From positions 1 to 24,357 of the forward strand of contig CAZBKO010000027.1 in the NCBI GenBank assembly GCA_964492545.1: a stretch of 24,357 nt of DNA, in the 5' to 3' direction. The notes under the pieces were generated by a model, which was not told the origin of the DNA, made no database searches, and saw only the letters and a program-made list of their open reading frames with translations. How positions within the stretch are numbered: position 1 is the stretch's first letter; each line of letters starts with the position of its first letter. The DNA comes from RGIG1934 sp964492545 (GTDB taxonomy: Bacteria; Bacillota; Clostridia; Lachnospirales; Lachnospiraceae). A program made the translations under genes and the position numbers. Below are positions 16,001 to 23,583 of this stretch, piece by piece.

Positions 16001-16657
16001 TGAACCGTTTCCATTTTCTTTCATCATCTGAATATGTCTGTGTATCATATGATGGTATTCTTCAGGTATCAGTCTGCCTACTTCTGAATTAAAGAGGTGT
16101 CTGAATTCCTCTTCAGTATAGCCTGTCAAAGAAAATATATGGGCATTAGTCTGCTGCATTGTCCACATGTTATCATCCTGACAGGTAAATATCCATCCGG
16201 GAACTCTGCTATACAGCTTATTATAGGATTGATTAAGCTCCTTTACTTTCATCATATCAGTTACATCCTGTGCGGTAAACACAACCTTTGTTCTAATTCC
16301 TGATGAGTTGTAAATTGTTGTAAAATTATAGTAATTCCACCTGTATTCTCCATTAATATAATTTCTAACCGTGCAGTTTTCCTTGTCTGAGCCTTCCTTT
16401 AGCCTGGCAAATGCATCTCTTAATATATGTTCATCCTCTTCGTGGGTTATCTTCTTGTCAAACCAGCACTCAGGATAGTTATCTTCTCTTTCATTTAGTT
16501 CAAAATCCTCACGTCCATTAAACTGAAGTGCATAGCCATAATCCGGATAATATTCAAAATAATAGATTCCGGCTGCTTCAATGGCTGCATGCATGGAGTC
16601 TGTCGTCTCTAAAAGCTGCTCCTTCATTCTTTCCATTTCCTGATATTTTTCATTCAT
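13052..16657 (-). CDS. Large soluble multi-PAS hybrid histidine kinase with two receivers
   Basis: 1201 residues with no signal peptide or membrane helix. The first roughly 660 residues hold three recognisable PAS domains followed by two more PAS-like regions, linked by coiled coils (for example ERIEEEKKAQEE). Next come HisKA with H686 in RMSHEIRTPMNAI, an ATPase domain with NLLGNAVKF, NDTGIGI and GTGLGLAIAKNL, a first receiver with D980 (LLDWKMPDMDG) and a second with D1119 (LMDIRMPIMDG). No Hpt domain is present, so phosphate must pass to a separate protein if it acts as a relay. ATG at 16657 is chosen because AGGAG lies 8 nt upstream. First gene of the operon that continues into the Bce-like module. 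Ligands of the PAS domains are unknown. Confidence 0.92.
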   Translation of the reverse strand: MNEKYQEMERMKEQLLETTDSMHAAIEAAGIYYFEYYPDYGYALQFNGREDFELNEREDNYPECWFDKKITHEEDEHILRDAFARLKEGSDKENCTVRNYINGEYRWNYYNFTTIYNSSGIRTKVVFTAQDVTDMMKVKELNQSYNKLYSRVPGWIFTCQDDNMWTMQQTNAHIFSLTGYTEEEFRHLFNSEVGRLIPEEYHHMIHRHIQMMKENGNGSSANYDVPIVDKKGSLVWINVNIYWDGNENDGMLYVVCSDISKLKAHEEELLESNTMYKLTTDNARISFWKYDIQNDIMYNTEGAEKYHVGDKTIHNFIPFVLQSNSIRSDSIEEFKHLYERIKEGEESASADIWYRKRDNSGWWCERTNYSTIFDENGLPVKAFGIGSDVTELKNATERIEEEKKAQEEINSDKILMKTRANLSKDTVELIEISDNLVDHGHVNQFTQGVRNLIDNAYTETDAIKVEEKLSVENIMQAAEKNEIIAFEYRRKNRKGHSNWVQITVKSYINLEENDVIAFVYMYDINQEKSMNTILNKIADADYEVLALIHADTDDIEAIRKDTKDDNMVLDYSLSYSEAIDKFVDTYVIEEDKQQALEAFDIRNIMNRLEENPIYEISFGTHGNSLYQKKWEYAYFDETKSTIIYSRTDITQVFVEQENQKRALHDALMQAEEASNAKTNFLSRMSHEIRTPMNAIIGMNTIATQVADDPREVRDCLAKIGISARFLLSLINDILDMSRIESGKVIISQHKFPLEELVQSVNTIFSEQAEKRGIDYDCVIASFVSDYYVGDAMKIQQILVNLLGNAVKFTREGGKVQLIIRQERVSNGTAFMSFSVNDTGIGISKDFQDKMFEPFEQADTSTTSPYKGTGLGLAIAKNLINMMGGSIQVHSIEGIGTEFVVRIPLGLCEEEEVYHKLNINMSIDKLKTLIVDDDVTICEHTKQLLAEIGMKAEWVESGYRAVEIIQKKWDNKEFFDVVLLDWKMPDMDGIETARKIRKIVGDDVTIIVMTAYDWAEIEMEAKQAGVNLLVTKPLFKSSIISVFETAFHNREEKTVREIEREYDFTGKNILLVEDHILNVEIAKKLLKIKNAQVDVAENGLRAIEMFTEAKDGFYDAVLMDIRMPIMDGLTATKSIRHLRKEYAATVPIIAMSANAFDEDVEKSKEAGMNEHLSKPIEPHMLYAALEKWFQKGKNENEKNFDN

Positions 16658-16696
16658 TATATATTCTCCTATAAAAATGCGCATTATGCTACATTA

Positions 16697-16725
16697 ATTA
16701 TACAACCATTTCTCAGGAATTTCTA
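16697..16725 (-). promoter_or_regulatory. Promoter of the hybrid kinase / Bce operon
   Basis: On the minus strand TAGAAA (16720-16725) and TATAAT (16697-16702) with a 17-bp spacer, just downstream of the exporter terminator and 40 nt before the ATG at 16657. Confidence 0.6.
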
Positions 16726-16735
16726 CGATTGAGTT

Positions 16736-16774
16736 AAAAATATCCTATGCCAACTTATCATCTGGCATAGGATA
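16736..16774 (-). terminator. Terminator of the MMPL exporter gene
   Basis: TATCCTATGCCA (16741-16752) and its perfect complement TGGCATAGGATA (16763-16774) with a 10-nt loop. On the minus strand the stem is followed by TTTTT (16736-16740). Confidence 0.88.
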
Positions 16775-16784
16775 TAATTATTGA

Positions 16785-19229
16785 CTATTTATTCTTCTTT
16801 GAAATGATCAGCTTATCAAGTGCTGCAAGTATTCCCGGAAGGAACCCAAGTATCATGACAAGCGCACACACAACACCGATTGAAATAATGTGGCATATCT
16901 GGCCTATAGCCGGATCTGCAAATGCGTATCCGACAATCCATGTGGCAAATACCATAATTAATCCGGATGTTAAGATGGTTCTAAATGAACCCTTATATGA
17001 GCTCTTTAGGGCTGGCAAAATATCTCTGTCCGCTCTTTTTTCCCTGTAGTAATTGGTAAATACAATGGCATAATCTATTGTGGCTCCCATAAGAATACTC
17101 TGTACTATAAGCAGTGCCATGTAGTACATGCTTACGCCCATCATTCTCATAACTACCATCGTAATATACACTGAGCTTTGTATGAGAAGTACTAAAATCA
17201 GTGGAATTGTCAGTGATCTAAAGGTAATCATAACTACAATAAAAATGGCTATTGCTGTGATAATTGTAATCTTGTTAAGTTCATTTCCAAAGGTCTGTGA
17301 CATCTCATATGCCATAGGTGTATTTCCAATTAAGTAATATTTACCTGTTAATATTTCATCGCAATTATCTTCAAGGGATTCCATAAAATCAAGTGATTCC
17401 TCACTGCCATCAATAAATGAAGTGTTGATTGCAGCAATTGAATAATTCTCGCCAACCATCTGAGCCTTACCTTCTGCAAGACTCTCCATCATCCCTGACA
17501 TCTGCTCTTTCATCGAATCATCGAGAAGTGATGCAAATGTTTTTGATGATGATATTTGTGTACAAAATTGTTCAATTGACATTTTCCATAAATCATCATA
17601 ATTGACATTGGTAAAGTATAATTCGTATAAAAGATTAATGTATGAAGCGTCAAACTTATCAGTGAATCCGGCAAATATCTGGCTCATTTCCTCAGCTGTG
17701 CACTCCTGAGTGTATACCGGATTATCTTTCATTGCACTAAACTGTTGAAGCTGTTGTTTGGTTTCATCATCCATCTCACCTGCAAATTCTGAATGTTCAT
17801 CTGTCATAAGATTTTGAAGAAATCCTATCAACTGTTCCATTGTCATTTTTTCATTGCTTCTATCACCAAATGCATCATAGAAAAGCATTTGCATAACTGT
17901 TTCATTCAGCGACATACCTGTATCTGAATTGCCAGCCATTCCCTGCATAACCATTGCAAGCTCTGCTGCCGAGTATGTTTTTCCAATTGTTGTTCCATAT
18001 GAATTGACAGATGAAACATTCTCCTCTGCCTGGACCTTGTCAATCACTTCATTTATCTTATTCTCGTCATCATTATCATACATCAGAACAATTGTGTTTG
18101 TCTTTGCAAATACCTTGGATACATCATCCTTGGCCGGCATGCTGTAAGAAATTCCTGAGCCGCCCTTTGCGATAAATACTCCCACGAAAATAAGTACAAA
18201 TAATCCTGAGATTACATATCTTCCCTTAAAGCTTAATTTTGCAAGACCATCCATTGGAATTGTAAGTGCATTTTTTGTTGTTTTCTGTATTAGCTTTTCA
18301 CATATTAGAAGCAATGGTGGCAGTACTGTAAATACGCATATTAAACTAATTAATACGCCCTTTGCAAGAACTATACCAAGATCTGCGCCTATCTTGAAGC
18401 TCATGAATACAAGTGCAAGCAATCCAACAATTGTTGTGAGCGAGCTGCTGCATACTGAAGGAATAGCTGTATATACCGCATCCTTCATAGCTTCATTCTT
18501 ATTTGCAATCAGTTTCTTAGACTGGCGATATCTGTTTGATAAAATTATTGAGTAATCCATTGACAACACAAGCTGCAGTATTGAAGCTATTGAGTTGGTT
18601 GTCTCCGAAACGCTTGGCAAAAAGTAATTGGTTCCCATATTTATGAGTACTGCAAATCCAATTGAAAGCAGGAAAATAAATGGTTCAATGTAGGAACCAC
18701 ACATAAGTATCATAATTATAAGCATGATAGCCAGCGCAAGAAGCAACAGTGGAACCGGTATTCCCTCTGTTTTAATTTCATTTGTTGCATAAATAGAATC
18801 GTAATTTTCCGAATAATTCTCATCAATTGTCTCTTCTATCTGTTTGAATTCATCTGAGTCATATCCGTATGTGCTGCTTATCACATACAAAGTATGCTCA
18901 TCCTTATTGTAATCTTTACTTTCAGTATCATAATCAACTGATGTTACATTCTCAATTTTTTGAAGTTCATCATATATTTCAAGCTTCTTTGTCTCGTCAA
19001 GATTATCAATCATAAGCCTTATTACGCTTGATTCTGAGCTTTGATTAGGAAACTCCTCGCCCATCACATCAACGCCTTTTTTCATTGATGAATTATCTGG
19101 CAAATACTTTGACATATCTGAATTAACATTAACCTTCTGCATAAGAAATATGCTGCACACAGCAATAACTGTAAAAGCTGCAAGCAGAATATATCTTCCT
19201 TTAACTAATAAATCTGCAATCTTTTTCAT
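16785..19229 (-). CDS. MMPL/RND-superfamily exporter
   Basis: 814-residue membrane protein with the duplicated RND layout of the MMPL family: one helix, a large extracytoplasmic loop, five to six helices, then the same again. Both proton-relay helices are visible: SMDYSIILSNRYRQ in the first half and TIDYAIVFTNYYRE in the second. The second extracytoplasmic region (roughly 400-620) is long, Met/Gln-rich and helical. Such proteins export lipids, glycolipids or hydrophobic drugs; the substrate here is unknown. ATG at 19229 is chosen because GGAG lies about 7 nt upstream; the frame extends to 19334 without a ribosome site. Divergent from a TetR-type gene that probably represses it. Confidence 0.92.
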   Translation of the reverse strand: MKKIADLLVKGRYILLAAFTVIAVCSIFLMQKVNVNSDMSKYLPDNSSMKKGVDVMGEEFPNQSSESSVIRLMIDNLDETKKLEIYDELQKIENVTSVDYDTESKDYNKDEHTLYVISSTYGYDSDEFKQIEETIDENYSENYDSIYATNEIKTEGIPVPLLLLALAIMLIIMILMCGSYIEPFIFLLSIGFAVLINMGTNYFLPSVSETTNSIASILQLVLSMDYSIILSNRYRQSKKLIANKNEAMKDAVYTAIPSVCSSSLTTIVGLLALVFMSFKIGADLGIVLAKGVLISLICVFTVLPPLLLICEKLIQKTTKNALTIPMDGLAKLSFKGRYVISGLFVLIFVGVFIAKGGSGISYSMPAKDDVSKVFAKTNTIVLMYDNDDENKINEVIDKVQAEENVSSVNSYGTTIGKTYSAAELAMVMQGMAGNSDTGMSLNETVMQMLFYDAFGDRSNEKMTMEQLIGFLQNLMTDEHSEFAGEMDDETKQQLQQFSAMKDNPVYTQECTAEEMSQIFAGFTDKFDASYINLLYELYFTNVNYDDLWKMSIEQFCTQISSSKTFASLLDDSMKEQMSGMMESLAEGKAQMVGENYSIAAINTSFIDGSEESLDFMESLEDNCDEILTGKYYLIGNTPMAYEMSQTFGNELNKITIITAIAIFIVVMITFRSLTIPLILVLLIQSSVYITMVVMRMMGVSMYYMALLIVQSILMGATIDYAIVFTNYYREKRADRDILPALKSSYKGSFRTILTSGLIMVFATWIVGYAFADPAIGQICHIISIGVVCALVMILGFLPGILAALDKLIISKKNK

Positions 19230-19320
19230 TTTTTTCTCCATTTCTTGCGACGGAGCGATTCTGTCATAAAGACTATTTGTGATGCTCCCACACATATAGT
19301 TGTTTTTTTTCGCATTACCG

Positions 19321-19349
19321 ATTATAATAAACACGTGTTGTTTTTACAA
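19321..19349 (-). promoter_or_regulatory. Exporter promoter with palindromic operator in the spacer
   Basis: On the minus strand TTGTAA (19344-19349) and TATAAT (19321-19326) are 17 bp apart. The perfect 10-bp palindrome AACACGTGTT (19330-19339) sits in the spacer, where a bound TetR-type repressor would block RNA polymerase. The 5' leader to the ATG at 19229 is about 85 nt. Confidence 0.6.
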
Positions 19350-19381
19350 CCATCAGTATTTTAAAATATGTCATAAAATAT

Positions 19382-19399
19382 ACATTTACTATCAAATGT
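19382..19399. repeat. Inverted repeat upstream of the TetR gene
   Basis: ACATTT (19382-19387) and AAATGT (19394-19399) around a 6-bp centre, about 45 bp before the TetR start. It may be a second operator for autoregulation; its sequence differs from the CACGTG palindrome, so this is weak. Confidence 0.3.
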
Positions 19400-19444
19400 G
19401 TTTAATATTTATATTTTCTTAATAATATTGAAAGGAATTTTTTA

Positions 19445-19987
19445 ATGAATAAAACAGAAAACAGACGTGTTCGTCTTACTAAACAAATGATTAAAGATAG
19501 TTTCATTGATTTACTTAAGGAGAAGAATATTCGTAAGATAACTGTGCGGGAATTATGCCAGGTTGCCGATGTAAACAGGGCTACATTCTATAAGTATTAT
19601 AAGGACCCTTATGATTTAATGGATGAAATTATGTCCGAATTCAAGGAAAATGTGAATATTTATTTGGGAGAGGTTGATTTGGATATGGTGACAAACCTAA
19701 CCAAGGCACTTCAATATATTGCTGATAACAGAGATATTTGTAATATGTTTTTGTTCAATAATCCCGAGGAGTATATTCCAACCTCAATACTTTCACTGCC
19801 ATCAGTATCAGCCTCAATTTTGCAGAATTTTCCAGATGATGATTCAACAAGTCTATACACAAGAGAATTTGTCATCAGCGGAAGCTATAGCGTTATAGTT
19901 AAATGGATGAGCAACGACTGTAAAGAACCTGCTCTAGAAATCGCAGAATTAATACAGGAGCTTGCAAGAAAATTTGCTGCTTCTTAA
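19445..19987 (+). CDS. TetR/AcrR-family transcriptional regulator
   Basis: 180 residues. The N-terminal helix-turn-helix domain (about 8-58) includes ITVRELCQVADVNRATFYKYYKDPYDLMDEI, a clear TetR_N motif. The C-terminal half is helical and divergent, as usual for the ligand-binding domain. AAAGGA lies 8 nt before the ATG. Divergent from the MMPL exporter, with a palindrome in the exporter's promoter, so it is most likely its local repressor, released by a transported compound (inference from arrangement). Only a weak 5-bp hairpin (around 19986-19998) follows the gene, so its terminator is unclear. Confidence 0.9.
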   Translation: MNKTENRRVRLTKQMIKDSFIDLLKEKNIRKITVRELCQVADVNRATFYKYYKDPYDLMDEIMSEFKENVNIYLGEVDLDMVTNLTKALQYIADNRDICNMFLFNNPEEYIPTSILSLPSVSASILQNFPDDDSTSLYTREFVISGSYSVIVKWMSNDCKEPALEIAELIQELARKFAAS

Positions 19988-20075
19988 ACTATTAGTTTAC
20001 TCATTAATATTGGTGTCAGTATCTGCTGAAAAAGAATATGAATCATTCAGATTATCCACATGGAAATAAATTGTA

Positions 20076-20107
20076 AAAAGGTGGCAGACACAACATATGT
20101 CTGCCAC
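20076..20107 (-). terminator. Terminator of the truncated surface-protein gene (copy A)
   Basis: GTGGCAGACA (20081-20090) pairs with TGTCTGCCAC (20098-20107) over a 7-nt loop; on the minus strand it is followed by CTTTTT. An identical hairpin is at 22739-22765. Confidence 0.85.
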
Positions 20108-20720
20108 TAATCACCTAAATAATTACTATTTAGTTTTTATTGTCTTCGCACTACTCCAGCCTCCGTATATCTTCACGCTTCCAACCTTCTTATATGCTCT
20201 GATTCTCACATAATATTTCTTGCCTGATGAAAGCTTCTTAGCTGTGTATGACGCTGCTTTACTACCACTTACTGTCTTAGTTGATGCTTTACTAAAGTTC
20301 TTCTTAGTAGAGTACTGAATCTGATATCCACTGTTTGATGTGTTCTTATTCCAGGTAACCTTGAATAGCTTCTTTCCTGCTGTTACCTTCTTAATTGACA
20401 TCTTCTTTGGTGCAATCTTAAATGTCTTAGTACGTGTTCCTGTGTAATTGCCGGTTCCTGTTACTGTTACCTTGGCAACGCCTGCCTTTACATTTGACGA
20501 GTAAGTTACCTTGTAAGTTCCCTTAATTCCACTTACACCTGGCTTACAAACTTTTCCATTGTATGTATAGCTTGATTTTGAAAGCTTGATGCTTCCTGAT
20601 ATATTTGCCTTCTTAATAGTAAATGTTTTAGTTACTGTTCCTGCGTAATTGCCTTTTCCTGCAATTACAGCTTTGGCAGTTCCTGCATTTGTGTTAGTAC
20701 TGTAAGCTACTGTGTAATCT
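20076..20720 (-). repeat. 645-bp direct repeat, copy A
   Basis: Matches 22734-23378 base for base with only two differences found by eye (20662 and 20698), both changing an amino acid. It covers the terminator and the coding region for half an Ig-like domain, a second Ig-like domain and the FN3 domain. Confidence 0.93.
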
Positions 20721-21157
20721 ATCCACACATATATACTACCTGATTTTTTAGCGTGTATATCTGAATAATACTTACTTGAAACAATTTCCTGATTACTATA
20801 CATCTCAACATCACCGGTATATGTAGAAAACAAAACTGCCATACTGTTAGTAACGCTTGCGTAGCCATCACCAGTTTTATAACACATTGGCCCGCCTGTT
20901 GAATTGTTTCGATAATCCTCATTAGCTCCAAGTACAAATGCAAATCCATCTGCAACATAATTTTTACCATTACAACCTACTTCAAATGCAGCGATGAATC
21001 CATTCTCTCCCATGACAACCTTATCCTTGGTAAACGCTCCACCACGATTATCCGCTGATTCAGGGATTAGCATTAATGTTCCGTCGCTCTTTTCCTCAGT
21101 ACTATCGTAGTAGTCTAATTTTCCATTATTTGTAATTTCACTTATTCGAGTTTTTCC
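20126..21157 (-). pseudogene. Chimeric remnant of a surface protein: partial L-type lectin-like domain fused to Ig-like/FN3 tail
   Basis: The longest ATG-started frame is 20126-21073 (315 codons). The same frame stays open without any ATG up to the stop of the upstream gene at 21158, and its sense there (for example NNGKLDYYDSTEEKSDGT) continues the domain, so the 5' end of the original gene, signal peptide included, is missing. The N-terminal part (FIAAFEV ... ADGFAFVLG ... YVWIDY) resembles a bacterial L-type lectin domain but stops halfway at WIDY, where it joins the repeat in the middle of an Ig-like domain. The C-terminus has the Ig-like segments and an FN3 domain (SGYQIQYSTKKNF ... YYVRIRAYKK). 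No ribosome site precedes 21073. Probably not a functional secreted protein; lectin assignment is moderate. Confidence 0.65.
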
Positions 21158-22558
21158 TTATAAGACATTCCAATAACCATTCTTATTTGATCCAACTCTT
21201 TCAATAACTCCATTTTCTTTCAAAAAGGCTATATTTTTCTCAATGGATGCCTTTCCTACACCAACCAATGTTATTAACATCTTTTGTGTAACATTGGGAT
21301 TATTTCTCATTTCATCAACAATTCTTTGCCTTGTTGGATTCAATTTGATATTTTTATTCCCTACTTTATTCCCTACTTTATTCCCTACTTTATTCCCTAC
21401 TTTTGGAATAATTTTATCAAATGGGATTGTCACAGTAATAGAATTTTCTCTGAATTCATATGCATCTTTTCCATAAGTACCAGTAATTTTAGGTACACCT
21501 CTTCCTGAACGCTCACTAATATGCAATTGAAGAAATATATCTGACAACTTTCTATTAACAGGAACTGATTCTCCAAGATAAAATCCATCTATCGTTTGTG
21601 CAGGAGCCAGTGTTCCTCTTGATAAAATCTCAATTCGATTTTTAAATACAGTTATCATTGGTGCATTGCCATCTACCCACGTGTTATGCACAAAAGCATT
21701 GATAATAGCTTCACGATACACTTCCTGATTAAATAATGGAACTTCTTTTCTTTCTACAATTCTGTTTTCCTCATCTGCCTGCATAATATTCAAAACATCA
21801 CCATATTCAAGAATTTTGTCCAATGAAATTAGAATACAATTATTACCGAATTCTCTTACAGAATAAAGAGGTGATGTCTTGTCGTTTCCTTGAAATATAG
21901 ATACTCTAATAGGAATCTGACTATCGTCAGAAAGAACCTGTGCTAATAAATTATACTTTCCCTCTTTCGTTAATAGGTTCAGATTCTTTTTGTAATTCTG
22001 TTTATTAAGAACAATTCCCTTATCCTCATAATACAGAAACAACTTTCTAAATGTTAATTCCTGCGAATATGCATCTACACTTTCCATTGTTGGTAAACCA
22101 TTTCTCAAAACATCAAAAAGTTTTGATTCTCTCTCAGGATATTTATTTAGATTTACTTTGCTGGAGCCAATTCTTATAAATCTTGAATTATTAAAGGCAG
22201 TAGGAACCTGTTTGGCTGCTGGAATAATCAAACTGACCACTCTACTATTTTCAATAAATAATTCCACAAATTGGAAATTAATATCTGGTGTAATCTGCCT
22301 TGCAAGGAAATGTTCCAACGGTTCATTCTTAACATCTCTATGAAAATCAAAAGAGGTATTTGTAAGTTCATGGTTTTCGTTATCCACACCCCAAATTAAA
22401 TATGCATTCTTTTTTCCCATTAAAGCAGCCACATTTGACATTGATGAAATATATTCTCCAATTCCCACTGCATCATACCAGCTATCTTTAAATTCATACC
22501 ATTCTTCCTCTGATTTATTTGCTATAAGGCTTTTTATTAATTCAATTAAAGTATCCAT
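21158..22558 (-). CDS. AlbA_2 (Schlafen-like) / HATPase_c_4 / winged-helix putative regulator
   Basis: 466 residues. An N-terminal AlbA_2 domain (about 10-135: EWYEFKDSW, YLIWGVDN, SRFIRIGSS), then a central ATPase-like region of the divergent type found in these proteins (about 270-375: REAIINAFVHNTW, NRIEILSRGTL, HISERSGRGVPKI), then four KVGN repeats (about 387-402) as linker to a C-terminal helix-turn-helix (VTQKMLITLVGVGKASIEKNIAFLKENG). Such proteins are usually annotated as putative transcriptional regulators; biochemical roles are poorly known. ATG at 22558 is chosen because GAGAGG lies 8 nt upstream; GTG at 22567 overlaps that site. It is AT-rich relative to its neighbours and sits between two copies of a surface-protein 3' cassette, so it may have arrived by transfer. 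Confidence 0.85.
   Translation of the reverse strand: MDTLIELIKSLIANKSEEEWYEFKDSWYDAVGIGEYISSMSNVAALMGKKNAYLIWGVDNENHELTNTSFDFHRDVKNEPLEHFLARQITPDINFQFVELFIENSRVVSLIIPAAKQVPTAFNNSRFIRIGSSKVNLNKYPERESKLFDVLRNGLPTMESVDAYSQELTFRKLFLYYEDKGIVLNKQNYKKNLNLLTKEGKYNLLAQVLSDDSQIPIRVSIFQGNDKTSPLYSVREFGNNCILISLDKILEYGDVLNIMQADEENRIVERKEVPLFNQEVYREAIINAFVHNTWVDGNAPMITVFKNRIEILSRGTLAPAQTIDGFYLGESVPVNRKLSDIFLQLHISERSGRGVPKITGTYGKDAYEFRENSITVTIPFDKIIPKVGNKVGNKVGNKVGNKNIKLNPTRQRIVDEMRNNPNVTQKMLITLVGVGKASIEKNIAFLKENGVIERVGSNKNGYWNVL
21354..21400 (-). repeat. In-frame 12-bp tandem repeat (4 copies) encoding KVGN
   Basis: TTATTCCCTAC starts at 21354, 21366, 21378 and 21390 with exact 12-bp period. Read on the minus strand it is AAAGTAGGGAAT, coding Lys-Val-Gly-Asn. 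A reversed half copy GGAATAA lies at 21405-21411. The same unit occurs at 22591-22613 before the gene. Confidence 0.95.
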
Positions 22559-22590
22559 ATCGTACACCTCTCTTTCAATACTTGATATAT

Positions 22591-22655
22591 TTATTCCCTA
22601 CTTTATTCCCTACTATGCATTGTATCATAGGTATGGAATAAAATGTATGGAATAA
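22591..22655 (-). promoter_or_regulatory. Four-part inverted operator-like array upstream of the AlbA_2 gene
   Basis: TTATTCCCTAC at 22591-22601 and 22603-22613 (12-bp period) faces the reversed form GTATGGAATAA at 22631-22641 and 22645-22655 (14-bp period). The inner edge is also symmetric: CTATG (22613-22617) with CATAG (22626-22630). The centre contains TACAAT on the minus strand, a possible -10 box. The layout is that of a repressor or autoregulator site overlapping the promoter. Confidence 0.65.
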
Positions 22656-22733
22656 CATAAAATACTTTCAAATTTAAAACATATCAACATCTCATCCAAT
22701 CCATCATTGTTCTTCAAAAATTGTTCATAACGT

Positions 22734-22765
22734 AAAAGGTGGCAGACACAACATATGTCTGCCAC
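22734..22765 (-). terminator. Terminator of the second surface-protein gene (copy B)
   Basis: Same hairpin as at 20081-20107: GTGGCAGACA (22739-22748) with TGTCTGCCAC (22756-22765), followed on the minus strand by a run of four T's. Confidence 0.83.
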
Positions 22766-23378
22766 TAATCACCTAAATAATTACTATTTAGTTTTTATTG
22801 TCTTCGCACTACTCCAGCCTCCGTATATCTTCACGCTTCCAACCTTCTTATATGCTCTGATTCTCACATAATATTTCTTGCCTGATGAAAGCTTCTTAGC
22901 TGTGTATGACGCTGCTTTACTACCACTTACTGTCTTAGTTGATGCTTTACTAAAGTTCTTCTTAGTAGAGTACTGAATCTGATATCCACTGTTTGATGTG
23001 TTCTTATTCCAGGTAACCTTGAATAGCTTCTTTCCTGCTGTTACCTTCTTAATTGACATCTTCTTTGGTGCAATCTTAAATGTCTTAGTACGTGTTCCTG
23101 TGTAATTGCCGGTTCCTGTTACTGTTACCTTGGCAACGCCTGCCTTTACATTTGACGAGTAAGTTACCTTGTAAGTTCCCTTAATTCCACTTACACCTGG
23201 CTTACAAACTTTTCCATTGTATGTATAGCTTGATTTTGAAAGCTTGATGCTTCCTGATATATTTGCCTTCTTAATAGTAAATGTTTTAGTTACTGTTCCT
23301 GCGTAATTGCCTTTTCCTGTAATTACAGCTTTGGCAGTTCCTGCATTTGTGTTAGCACTGTAAGCTACTGTGTAATCT
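22734..23378 (-). repeat. 645-bp direct repeat, copy B
   Basis: Second copy of 20076-20720, 2658 bp apart. Here the repeat continues upstream in frame into a complete Ig-like domain (SKVLVNGKDYTVAYS), so this copy is the natural context and copy A the derived one. Confidence 0.93.
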
Positions 23379-23583
23379 TTACCATTTACAAGTACCTTAC
23401 TTCCATCCTTTACAACAACGGCAGGTTTCTTAGCTGAACCTGTGTATGTATATGCAGTTGTTTTAAGTGTCACTGCTGATGACGCAAGCTTCTTAGCTGC
23501 AACATTAACTACTATATCCTTTTTTGCTGAAGTATAATTGTCATCTCCATCATATTTTGCTGTGATTACTGCTTTTCCTATAC
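22784..23583 (-). pseudogene. Surface protein, C-terminal part (Ig-like domains and FN3), after a frameshift
   Basis: C-terminal part of a large cell-surface or secreted protein. The longest started frame is 22784-23473 (229 codons), but the same frame is open and sensible to 23583 (GIGKAVITAKYDGDDNYTSAKK), where it continues the upstream piece after a one-base shift. It contains two related Ig-like/MBG-type domains (TAYTYTGSAKKPAVVV ... DYTVAYS ... GNYAGTVTKTF; SSYTYNGKVCKPGV ... GNYTGTRTKTF), then an FN3 domain near the C-terminus (GYQIQYSTKKNF, KKYYVRIRAYKK). There is no LPXTG or other visible wall anchor. The function is probably adhesion or carbohydrate binding as in other Lachnospiraceae surface proteins; this is by analogy. 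Confidence 0.75.

Noticed and set aside
13122..16303. Open frames on the plus strand opposite the hybrid kinase gene
   Set aside because: They have no ribosome sites or recognisable domains and are shadows of the strongly supported minus-strand gene.
21354..21411. Short regular repeats taken as a CRISPR-like array
   Set aside because: The units are contiguous 12-bp in-frame codon repeats with no spacers and no cas genes nearby.
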